The notes beneath the pieces were generated by a model. The model did not search any database and was not told the origin of the DNA. It worked only from the letters and a program-made list of their open reading frames with translations. Shown one piece after another: positions 50,099 through 57,361 of a stretch of DNA of 64,000 bases. Position 1 is the first letter of the stretch, and the number at the start of each line of letters is the position of its first letter. The DNA lies in NCBI GenBank assembly GCA_946554445.1, contig CAMNSD010000010.1, positions 1 to 64,000 on the forward strand. The letters are read 5' to 3'. A program made the position numbers and the translations under genes. The stretch comes from an uncultured Lachnospiraceae bacterium (GTDB lineage Bacteria > Bacillota > Clostridia > Lachnospirales > Lachnospiraceae).

Positions 50099-50842
50099 AT
50101 GTACAGCCCGAGAAAAATGAGTAAGAAACCTCTGGGTGCCCGGGTGGAAGATGAACTGATGAAGTATATTCTACAGGAACCGGTAGAACCTGGGCAGAAA
50201 ATTCCGAATGAATTTGAATTGGCCGAGCGGTTTGGGGTTGGGAGAAGTACTGTCAGGGAGGCGGTGAAAGGGCTTGTATCGCGCGGGATACTGGAAGTTC
50301 GCAGAGGCTCCGGTACTTATGTGATTAATACAAATTCTATTGAAGTGGATCCGCTGGGATTCGGTAAGATAGAGGACAAATATAAGCTGGCGCTGGATTT
50401 GTTTGAAGTACGCCTTATGATAGAGCCGGAGATCGCGGCTCTGGCTGGCAGAAACGCATCGGTGGAGGAACTGAAGAATCTGAAAAGGCTGTGTGATGAG
50501 ACGGAATATCTGTATCTGAACGGACGTAATCATATCAGTAAGGATATTGAATTTCATACCTGCATTGCCCGATGCAGTAAGAATCAAGTGGTGGAGACTT
50601 TGATACCGGTCATCAATACGGCGGTCTATACGTTTGCTAATCTCACGCATCACATGCTGATGGAAGAAACGATCAAGACGCATCGGGCAGTTACGGAAGC
50701 TATTTTGAAAAGGGATACAGTAGGCGCCAAATGTGCGATGATGATGCATTTGACGTATAATCGGCAGACGATCATGAAGATTATGGAAGAACGGGAAAAG
50801 GGAAATACATCAGATGACTTAAGGGCTCCTGCAAACGGCTGA
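50099..50842 (+). CDS. FadR-type GntR regulator of the sugar-acid operon
   Basis: A 247-residue GntR regulator. The winged helix (LAERFGVGRSTVREAVKGLV, about residues 42-61) and the FCD effector domain (EVRLMIEPEIAALA; DIEFHTCIARCSKNQ; MLMEETIKTHRAVTEAILKR) are clear, with metal-binding Asp/His residues of the FCD pocket. ATG 50099 follows GGAGAGGA at six bases. It lies directly upstream of a permease/dehydratase/aldolase/kinase set, with operator-like repeats in the gap, so it likely controls that operon in response to a sugar acid or KDG. Confidence 0.9.
   Translation: MYSPRKMSKKPLGARVEDELMKYILQEPVEPGQKIPNEFELAERFGVGRSTVREAVKGLVSRGILEVRRGSGTYVINTNSIEVDPLGFGKIEDKYKLALDLFEVRLMIEPEIAALAGRNASVEELKNLKRLCDETEYLYLNGRNHISKDIEFHTCIARCSKNQVVETLIPVINTAVYTFANLTHHMLMEETIKTHRAVTEAILKRDTVGAKCAMMMHLTYNRQTIMKIMEEREKGNTSDDLRAPANG
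50803..50816 (+). promoter_or_regulatory. Operator-like site inside the 3' end of the GntR gene
   Basis: AAATACATCAGATG, identical to the core of the two intergenic sites at 50931 and 50984, though lying in codons for the C-terminus. It could be a remote operator or a chance match. Confidence 0.35.
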
Positions 50843-50872
50843 TAAAAATAAATGGTAAAAATGCACAAATGA

Positions 50873-50907
50873 AGATGAGAGTTTGAAGACGAACTCTCAT
50901 CTTTTTT
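50873..50907 (+). terminator. Terminator after the GntR gene
   Basis: AGATGAGAGTT (50873-50883) pairs perfectly with AACTCTCATCT (50892-50902), followed by TTTTT. It separates the regulator transcript from the operon. Confidence 0.9.
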
Positions 50908-50932
50908 GTACAAATAGGAGAATGAAAAATAA

Positions 50933-50947
50933 ATACATCAGATGTAT
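50933..50947. promoter_or_regulatory. GntR operator 1 (perfect palindrome)
   Basis: ATACATC-A-GATGTAT, a perfect 15-base palindrome ending at the first base of the -35 element of the operon promoter. Confidence 0.75.
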
Positions 50948-50975
50948 TGTGGAAAAATAATAATAAATCTATAAT
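50947..50975 (+). promoter_or_regulatory. Promoter of the sugar-acid operon
   Basis: TTGTGG at 50947-50952 and a perfect TATAAT at 50970-50975 with 17 bases between. It is bracketed by the two operators, so repression by the GntR regulator is likely. Confidence 0.75.
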
Positions 50976-50985
50976 TATATTGCAA

Positions 50986-51008
50986 ATACATCAGACGTCG
51001 GATGTTAT
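50986..51008. promoter_or_regulatory. GntR operator 2
   Basis: ATACATC at 50986-50992 and GATGTTAT at 51001-51008 around a GACGTC centre: the same half sites as operator 1 set wider apart. It lies over the expected transcription start, ten bases after the -10. Confidence 0.6.
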
Positions 51009-51071
51009 AAATGGGAAAAATGGAATAAAGCAAAAAATTATAATGAGCAGAGAAGAAGGAGGTTTCTAATT

Positions 51072-52430
51072 ATGGCTGGAGAAATGGTGGCATTAAATCC
51101 GACCAGATTGGTATTGGCAGCAATTTTGGGGCTTGCGGTATTACTTTTATTGATTATTAAGTTTAAAGTACAGGCGATGGTTTCCATTTTGGTGGGGGCA
51201 ATCGTAATCGGGCTTGGAGCCGGGATGCCTTTGGATAATATCGTAACGGCAGTAAATGATGGTATTGGAAATACCTTAAAGGGTATCGCTTTGTTGGTAG
51301 GTCTGGGTTCTATGTTCGGAGCAATATTGGAGGCTTCAGGCGGGGCGCAGACGCTGGCAGTCAGCATGGTCAAATGGTTTGGCGATAAGAAGGCGGCATG
51401 GGCGCTGGGGATTACGGGATTGGTGATCGCCATGCCAGTGTTCTTTGATGCCGGGCTGATCATTCTGATCCCGTTAGCTTTTTCATTGGCTAAGAGGACG
51501 AACCGATCTTCATTATTTTATGCGATTCCGCTGCTTGCAGGGTTGGCTGTAGGACATGCCTTTATTCCGCCTACGCCGGGACCTGTTCTGGTGGCAACCA
51601 TGCTGAACGTAGAACTTGGCTGGGTTATTATGGTTGGCGTTTTGTGCGGTATTTTTTCGATGATTGTTGCCGGGCCTGTGTGGGGTGCCGTCTGCGGCAA
51701 AAAATATATGGTTCCGGTTCCGGAGCATGTGGCGAACCAGGAAGATTTTGATGAATCCAAACTTCCGAATTTCTGGACGATTGTAGGAATTATTTTGATT
51801 CCGCTGGTATTGATCATTCTGGACTCCGTGGCAGGTGTGGTACCGGCACTGAGCGGACTGGCACCTGTCTTTGGATTTCTGGGAGAGCCCTTTGTGGCGT
51901 TATTGATTGCGACAATTGCCGCCATGCTGATTCTGGGTTTAAAGCATGGTTATACGATGCAGGATTTGGAAAAGATTATGACAAAGTCCCTGGAACCTAC
52001 CGGTCTAATCCTGCTGGTGACTGCGTGCGGCGGTGTCCTGCGGTATATCTTACAGTATTCCGGTCTGGGTGATCTGATCGGTAATGCGGTCTCTTCCGCA
52101 AATCTGCCGATTGTGGTGGTGGCATTTATTGTAGCTGCATTGGTCAGAATCTGTGTCGGTTCGGCAACAGTTGCCATGACGATGGCAGCCGGCATTATTG
52201 CGGCAATGCCAGGGATAGCAGAATTATCCCCTCTGTATCTGGCATGTACCACGGCAGCAGTGGCAGGCGGCGCAACGGTGTGTTCCCACTTTAATGATTC
52301 GGGATTCTGGCTGGTAAAATCCCTTGTGGGAATGGATGAAAAGACTACTTTAAAGACCTGGACAATTATGGAGACTCTGGTGGGCGGAACAGGATTTGTG
52401 GTAGCACTTATTATTTCGTTTTTTGCATGA
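51072..52430 (+). CDS. GntP-family gluconate/sugar-acid permease
   Basis: A 452-residue membrane carrier with about 12-14 helices. It resembles the GntP family (proton-linked uptake of gluconate and related acids): KAAWALGITGLVIAMPVFFD, the FIPPTPGPVLVATMLNVELG loop, ICVGSATVAMTMAAGIIA and the HFNDSGFWLVKSLVGMD box near the C-terminus. A strong AGAAGGAGG precedes the ATG. It is the first gene of the operon and probably takes up the acid later handled by the dehydratase. Confidence 0.92.
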   Translation: MAGEMVALNPTRLVLAAILGLAVLLLLIIKFKVQAMVSILVGAIVIGLGAGMPLDNIVTAVNDGIGNTLKGIALLVGLGSMFGAILEASGGAQTLAVSMVKWFGDKKAAWALGITGLVIAMPVFFDAGLIILIPLAFSLAKRTNRSSLFYAIPLLAGLAVGHAFIPPTPGPVLVATMLNVELGWVIMVGVLCGIFSMIVAGPVWGAVCGKKYMVPVPEHVANQEDFDESKLPNFWTIVGIILIPLVLIILDSVAGVVPALSGLAPVFGFLGEPFVALLIATIAAMLILGLKHGYTMQDLEKIMTKSLEPTGLILLVTACGGVLRYILQYSGLGDLIGNAVSSANLPIVVVAFIVAALVRICVGSATVAMTMAAGIIAAMPGIAELSPLYLACTTAAVAGGATVCSHFNDSGFWLVKSLVGMDEKTTLKTWTIMETLVGGTGFVVALIISFFA

Positions 52431-52481
52431 CCTGTCAGAACTTGGAAAAGCAAAGTGGATAGAGAAAGGAGAAGAAAGGGT

Positions 52482-54227
52482 ATGGAATTAAGAAGTCAGG
52501 AAATGCGTAAACTTGCGCCGGAGTTGGATCCGCTTCGTATTGGGACAGGATGGAAACCGGAAGATTTGTCCAAACCTCAAGTGATGATTGAGAGTACTTA
52601 CGGTGACAGCCATCCGGGAAGCGGACACCTGCATATTTTGGTAGAGGAAGTGCGCAAGGGAATTGAGGAAGCAGGCGGACATGGAGCGCGTTATTATTGT
52701 ACGGATATCTGTGATGGTGAGAGTCAGGGGACGGACGGGATTAATTACAGTCTGGCAAGCCGTGAGATGATCGCCAATATGATAGAGATTCATGCCAATG
52801 CCACTCCCTTTGATGCGGGGGTATATCTGGCAAGCTGCGATAAAGGAATGCCGGGGAATCTGATGGGCCTGGCAAGAGCGGATGTACCGGCAGTCGTGGT
52901 GCCTGGCGGCACCATGAATGCGGGACCTGAAATGCTCACGCTGGAGCAGCTTGGCATGTATAGTGCGAAGTATCAGCGCGGTGAGATTGATGAGGAAAAA
53001 CTGAACTGGGCAAAATGTAATGCTTGTCCAAGCTGTGGAGCCTGTTCTTTCATCGGCACGGCCTCTACCATGCAGATTATGGCGGAGGCGTTGGGGCTTG
53101 CGCTTCCTGGAAGCGCCCTGATGCCGGCCACAAGTCCGGATCTGCTTACTTTTGCAAGAGAAGCAGGTATGCAGGCGGTGAAACTGGCGACCATGCCGCA
53201 TATGCGTCCGAGCGATATTGTTACCATGGAGAGTTTTGAAAATGCGATTCTTGTACATGCGGCCATTTCGGGCAGTACAAACTGTCTGCTGCACATTCCG
53301 GCTATTGCCCATGAATTTGGCATTGAAATCACAGGAGATACTTTTGACAGACTGCACAGAAACGCCAGATATCTTCTGGATGTGCGTCCGGCAGGCCGCT
53401 GGCCGGCAGAATGCTTCTATTATGCAGGCGGGGTACCGGCGATCATGGAGGAAATCAGACAGCATCTTCATTTGAATGTAATGACCGTGACAGGCAGGAC
53501 TTTGGGAGAGAACCTGGATACTCTGAAAAAGAACGGATTTTACGAAAGGTGTGAAAAGTGGCTGCAAGAATTTAATAAGCGCTATGGAGTTTCCCTGAAA
53601 AAGGAAGATATCATCCGTCCTTATGATAATGCCATCGGAACGGACGGCAGCATTGCTATCCTGAGAGGGAACCTGGCGCCGGAGGGAGCAGTGATCAAGC
53701 ATACGGCCTGTCCGAAAGAGATGTTTAAGGCTGTTTTGCGGGCCAGACCTTTTGACAGTGAAGAGGAATGTCTGGATGCTGTCTTAAAGCATAAAGTGCA
53801 AAAAGGGGATGCCGTATTTATCCGTTATGAAGGGCCGAAAGGAAGCGGGATGCCGGAGATGTTCTACACTTCTGAAGCAATCAGCAGCGATAAGGAACTG
53901 GGCAGAAGTATTGCGCTGATTACGGATGGCCGTTTTTCCGGGGCATCTACCGGGCCGGTGATTGGACATTGCAGTCCAGAGGCAGTGGACTGTGGGCCGA
54001 TTGCACTTGTAGAAGAAGGAGACCTGATAGAGATTGATGTAGAAGAGCGAAAGCTGAATATCATCGGTATTGCAGGTGAGCGTAAGAGTATGGAGGAAGT
54101 GGAAGAGGTTCTTGCAATGCGGCGTAAGAACTGGAAGCCCAGGGAACCCAAGTATACAAAAGGCGTGCTCAGGCTGTTCAGTGAACATGCGGCGAGTCCG
54201 ATGAAGGGAGCGTATTTGGAGTATTGA
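52482..54227 (+). CDS. IlvD/Edd-family sugar-acid dehydratase
   Basis: A 581-residue iron-sulfur dehydratase. Cluster cysteines are seen in ASCDKGMPGN and NACPSCGACSFIGT; the active-site and metal regions in YCTDICDGESQGTDG and ITDGRFSGASTGP. The family includes IlvD (branched-chain amino acids), Edd and sugar-acid dehydratases. Gene neighbours (GntP permease, KDPG aldolase, PfkB kinase) favour a sugar-acid dehydratase producing KDG. The exact substrate (gluconate, galactonate or other) is open. ATG 52482 follows GAAAGG; the first ATG at 52455 precedes that site. Confidence 0.88.
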   Translation: MELRSQEMRKLAPELDPLRIGTGWKPEDLSKPQVMIESTYGDSHPGSGHLHILVEEVRKGIEEAGGHGARYYCTDICDGESQGTDGINYSLASREMIANMIEIHANATPFDAGVYLASCDKGMPGNLMGLARADVPAVVVPGGTMNAGPEMLTLEQLGMYSAKYQRGEIDEEKLNWAKCNACPSCGACSFIGTASTMQIMAEALGLALPGSALMPATSPDLLTFAREAGMQAVKLATMPHMRPSDIVTMESFENAILVHAAISGSTNCLLHIPAIAHEFGIEITGDTFDRLHRNARYLLDVRPAGRWPAECFYYAGGVPAIMEEIRQHLHLNVMTVTGRTLGENLDTLKKNGFYERCEKWLQEFNKRYGVSLKKEDIIRPYDNAIGTDGSIAILRGNLAPEGAVIKHTACPKEMFKAVLRARPFDSEEECLDAVLKHKVQKGDAVFIRYEGPKGSGMPEMFYTSEAISSDKELGRSIALITDGRFSGASTGPVIGHCSPEAVDCGPIALVEEGDLIEIDVEERKLNIIGIAGERKSMEEVEEVLAMRRKNWKPREPKYTKGVLRLFSEHAASPMKGAYLEY

Positions 54228-54289
54228 TGTCCCGTTAGGGCGGGAAAATGAAGCGGATTGTCAGGAAATGTCATAGGAGGATAAATGAT

Positions 54290-54940
54290 ATGAAAACAAT
54301 TGCGGAACAATTTTATGAATATGGCGTAGTGCCGGTAGTTGTCCTGGAGGATGCGAAAGACGCACTTCCATTGGCTAAGGCATTGACGGAAGGAGGTCTG
54401 CCCTGTGCGGAAGTAACTTTCCGCACGGAGGCGGCGGAGGAATCCATCCGCCGGATGAGTGAAGCATATCCGGATATGCTTGTAGGAGCGGGTACCGTGT
54501 TGACGATAGAGCAGGTGGACCGGGCTGTGATGGCTGGCGCGAGGTTTATTGTCAGTCCTGGCTTTGATCCGGAGATTGTGGATTATTGCCTGGGTAAAGA
54601 CATTCCGGTATTTCCGGGATGTATCACACCCTCCGAGGTGGCGCAGGCGGCGAAGCGGGGCATGAAAGTAGTGAAGTTTTTTCCGGCCGAACAGGCTGGC
54701 GGTGTGTCCATGATCAAGGCTATGGCAGCGCCTTATACCATGATGAAATTCATGCCAACCGGCGGAATCAACGCTAAGAATCTGAAAGAATATCTGGAAT
54801 ATGATAGGATTCTGTGTTGTGGCGGCAGTTGGATGGTGAAGGGTGATATGATCCGAAACGGAGAGTTTGACAAGATCAAAGAACTGACAAAAGAGGCTGT
54901 GGAACTGGCTGCGTCAATCCGCGCAGGTTTGAAACGATAG
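54290..54940 (+). CDS. KDPG/KHG aldolase
   Basis: A 216-residue class I aldolase cutting 2-keto-3-deoxy-6-phosphogluconate to pyruvate and glyceraldehyde 3-phosphate. The Schiff-base lysine K129 is in VVKFFPAEQAGG. Also visible are EVTFRTEAA (catalytic Glu region), VGAGTVLT, FPGCITPSE and FMPTGGI (phosphate site). ATG 54290 follows AGGAGG ten bases upstream; the earlier ATG at 54248 was rejected. It lies between dehydratase and kinase in the operon. Confidence 0.95.
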   Translation: MKTIAEQFYEYGVVPVVVLEDAKDALPLAKALTEGGLPCAEVTFRTEAAEESIRRMSEAYPDMLVGAGTVLTIEQVDRAVMAGARFIVSPGFDPEIVDYCLGKDIPVFPGCITPSEVAQAAKRGMKVVKFFPAEQAGGVSMIKAMAAPYTMMKFMPTGGINAKNLKEYLEYDRILCCGGSWMVKGDMIRNGEFDKIKELTKEAVELAASIRAGLKR

Positions 54941-54966
54941 AAAGCGAATCGGGAAGGGAGAACAGA

Positions 54967-56064
54967 ATGAATTTGAACCTAAAACCTAAGAGTGAATGTA
55001 AATATGATGCGGTATCCCTGGGAGAGGTGATGCTGCGCTTGGATCCGGGCGAGGGAAGGATTCGCACAGCCAGGAGTTTCCGTGCATGGGAAGGCGGCGG
55101 AGAATATAACGTGGTACGTGGTCTTCGCAGATGTTTTGGTATGAATACAGCTGTGATCACGGCCTTTGCCGATAATGAAATCGGTATGTTGATGGAAGAT
55201 TTCATATTGCAGGGTGGTGTGGACACTTCTTTGATCAAGTGGATGAAGACAGACGGTATTGGTAGAACCTGTAGAAACGGACTGAATTTTACGGAGCGCG
55301 GTTTTGGTATCCGTGGCGCAGTGGGGTGCTCTGACAGGGCCAATACGGCGATATCCAAGGCGACTCCTGAGGATTTTGATTTTGAGTATATCTTTGGAGA
55401 ACTGGGTGCGCGCTGGCTCCATACGGGAGGAATCTATGCGGCATTGTCCGAACAGTCCTGCGAGACGGTGCTTGCGGCGATTAAGACAGCCAAAAAGTAC
55501 GGCATGGTAGTTTCTTATGACTTGAATTACAGGCCCTCAATGTGGAGCGCTATCGGCGGTTTGACGAAAGCCCAGGAAGTGAATAAGGAAATTGCGAAAT
55601 ATGTGGATGTGATGATTGGCAACGAGGAAGATTTCACGGCCTGCCTCGGCTTTGAGATAGAGGGCAACGATGAAAACCTCAAAGCGTTAAATCTGGATGG
55701 ATATAAGAAGATGATCAATCATGCGGCACAGGTATATCCGAATTTTAAGGTGGTTGCTACGACTCTGCGAGAGGTAAAAACAGCCACAGTAAATGACTGG
55801 AGCGCAATCTGCTGGGCGGACGGTGAGATTTATAAGGCGAAGGACTATAAAGGTCTGGAGATTATGGACCGTGTAGGCGGCGGTGATTCCTTTGCATCTG
55901 GGTTGATATACGGCCTGATGACGACAGGCGATGCTGAGACGGCAGTAAATTACGGTGCGGCGCATGGAGCGCTGGCGATGACCACACCAGGAGATACCAC
56001 GATGGCAAGCAGGAAAGAAGTGGAAGCCATCATGGGCGGCGCCGGGGCGCGGGTTCAGAGATAA
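54967..56064 (+). CDS. PfkB-family sugar kinase (probable 2-keto-3-deoxygluconate kinase)
   Basis: A 365-residue ribokinase-like kinase with the N-terminal YDAVSLGEVMLRLDPGEG and GGGEYNVVRGL (substrate side), and the C-terminal DRVGGGDSFASGLIYG with catalytic Asp. Last gene of the operon: with the dehydratase and KDPG aldolase it completes the semi-phosphorylative Entner-Doudoroff route (acid to KDG to KDPG). Length is a little above the usual 310-340. KDG as the substrate is inferred from context. Confidence 0.88.
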   Translation: MNLNLKPKSECKYDAVSLGEVMLRLDPGEGRIRTARSFRAWEGGGEYNVVRGLRRCFGMNTAVITAFADNEIGMLMEDFILQGGVDTSLIKWMKTDGIGRTCRNGLNFTERGFGIRGAVGCSDRANTAISKATPEDFDFEYIFGELGARWLHTGGIYAALSEQSCETVLAAIKTAKKYGMVVSYDLNYRPSMWSAIGGLTKAQEVNKEIAKYVDVMIGNEEDFTACLGFEIEGNDENLKALNLDGYKKMINHAAQVYPNFKVVATTLREVKTATVNDWSAICWADGEIYKAKDYKGLEIMDRVGGGDSFASGLIYGLMTTGDAETAVNYGAAHGALAMTTPGDTTMASRKEVEAIMGGAGARVQR

Positions 56065-56080
56065 TGATTGGAACTCCAAA

Positions 56081-56158
56081 CAGAGGAATCCGAGGCCGCG
56101 AAGCGGACCTCGAGAAGCTATTTTCCAGCTGATTTCGAAGAAATTTACTTCTTGACAA
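56081..56158 (+). repeat. 78-bp interspersed repeat, copy 1
   Basis: This copy and 56927-57004 are the same 78-base sequence with few differences. Each has the GAA-loop hairpin core (here 56090-56112), AGCTATTTTCCAGCTGATTT, a second GAA hairpin (TTTCGAAGAAA) and ends in CTTCTTGACA. The end supplies TTGACA at 56152-56157, which with TAAAAT at 56175-56180 (17-base gap) forms a promoter-like pair. Confidence 0.85.
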
Positions 56159-56218
56159 AATTGACATATGCCCTTAAAATATAGTTTATAAAAAGAAATG
56201 AGTTTTTCGACCGTAAAG

Positions 56219-56743
56219 CTATTGCTCAAGCGGCTTGCTCGTTTCTTTTTTTGTCCGCAAAATGTCATACAGATACAGTTTTCCGTCTTTTGCATGGCGC
56301 ACCAATATCCTTGCTTTAAAGATATTGTACCTGACCAATATACCCGCATTATCATAAACTGGAATTGCAAAACGAGTGTCATACCTGTACCAGCCAAATT
56401 TTGCATCCATGTTGTGCTTTTGTGCATAGTTTTCTGCAAATGTTTTATTCGTGGCAAGTTCAAGCATCTCTTTGATAATTCCTGAAGAATTTGCTTTTGC
56501 ATACATATTTGCTCCCCTTAGTTCCTTTGTGTCTCTGGAATGTGCAAACTCATCCGGAAAATCAGTGCCTATGTATATAACATCCGATGTTTCTGAAATC
56601 TTCACACACTGACCGATATATTTTTTTAGGTGATTCTCAACAATATTCCAATCTACGCTTCTTCTTCCTTTGAAATGTAAGTTGTTGATGACCACTATGT
56701 TTTTACCGTCAGCGTCCTTTATAATATCAACTTTCTTATCCAT
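56219..56743 (-). CDS. LPD3-like orphan protein (polyvalent-protein-associated domain)
   Basis: A 174-residue protein. Its pattern, IYIGTDFPDEFAHSRDTKEL, then EMLELATNKTFAENYAQKHN, GWYRYDTRFAIPVY and DGKLYLYDILRTKKETSKPL, resembles LPD3, a domain usually found at the end of large polyvalent proteins or toxin-like genes of phages and conjugative elements. Here it stands alone with an AAGGAG ribosome binding site, between two 78-bp repeats, on the strand opposite its neighbours. It may be a leftover or a stand-alone immunity-like protein. Function unknown. Confidence 0.6.
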   Translation of the reverse strand: MDKKVDIIKDADGKNIVVINNLHFKGRRSVDWNIVENHLKKYIGQCVKISETSDVIYIGTDFPDEFAHSRDTKELRGANMYAKANSSGIIKEMLELATNKTFAENYAQKHNMDAKFGWYRYDTRFAIPVYDNAGILVRYNIFKARILVRHAKDGKLYLYDILRTKKETSKPLEQ

Positions 56744-56926
56744 TGTAGTGGCTCCTTGGTAAATTCATTTTAGTAATTAAGTTTAATAGTTGCATTATAT
56801 CATGCTATATTATATAAATCCATAAAAAAATTAACTATTATTAATTAATATTTGACAGGTAGATTTTGTGGAATGACAGAGTGAGGGGAGAAGCAAATTT
56901 CGAAGAAATGCTTGAAGATTGGCACC

Positions 56927-57004
56927 CAGAGGAATCCGAGGCCGTGAAGCGATCCTCGAGAAGCTATTTTCCAGCTGATTTCGAAAAAATTTGCTTCTTG
57001 ACAA
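56927..57004 (+). repeat. 78-bp interspersed repeat, copy 2
   Basis: Second copy, 846 bases from the first, in the same direction. The hairpin core (56936-56958) has changes that weaken one stem arm. Its last bases, TTGACA at 56998-57003, form the -35 of the ileS promoter. Upstream, 56890-56915 carries a similar small GAA hairpin (AAGCAAATTTCGAAGAAATG). Nothing else was seen in 56744-56926 besides the AT-rich upstream region of the LPD3-like gene. Confidence 0.85.
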
Positions 57005-57027
57005 CTTTGATTGCAGGGAATTATAAT
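56998..57027 (+). promoter_or_regulatory. Promoter of the ileS T-box transcript
   Basis: Perfect TTGACA at 56998-57003 and perfect TATAAT at 57022-57027, spacing 18. The transcript would start about 20 bases before the T-box Stem I. Confidence 0.85.
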
Positions 57028-57060
57028 GGCATCATCAAAGACGTTGAAGAAGACAGTAGC

Positions 57061-57310
57061 TGATATTCAAAAGTCACAGCGAGCCGGTGAGGGTGTAAGA
57101 CCGGTATGAGTAGAAGATCAGGGAAGATCACTTCCGAGTCGCGGGCCGAACTTTTTGCATGGATTAAGATGCAGGAGCAGTAAGTACCGACGGATATCCT
57201 CCGTTATGGGATGACGTATGGAGCGCTTTATGATAGACAGGCGTTAGTGCGGGAGTAACAGGTGGTATAACGAGAATTGGCCTCGTCCTTTTACTGGGAC
57301 GGGGCTTTAT
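57061..57310 (+). ncRNA. T-box riboswitch (isoleucine)
   Basis: Leader of ileS that reads tRNA-Ile charging. The distal Stem I loops fit the consensus (AGCGAGCCGGTGAGGGTGTA, 57079-57098). The specifier is probably ATC (57117-57119, or the repeat at 57127-57129). The T-box TGGT at 57263-57266 would pair with the ACCA end of uncharged tRNA-Ile, whose discriminator is A. The terminator is CCTCGTCC (57281-57288) with GGACGGGG (57297-57304) and CTTTAT. Uncharged tRNA would favour the antiterminator and allow ileS transcription. Confidence 0.9.
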
Positions 57311-57361
57311 GTTGCTGATTCACACCCTTTAAAAAGTTAATTTAGAGAAAGGAAGAAGAGT

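Noticed and set aside
52488-53702. Minus-strand ORF of 404 codons inside the dehydratase gene
   Set aside because: Shadow frame; the plus-strand protein is a textbook IlvD/Edd family member.
56198-56485. Plus-strand ORF downstream of the copy 1 repeat promoter
   Set aside because: Fully antisense to the LPD3-like gene, with no ribosome binding site.
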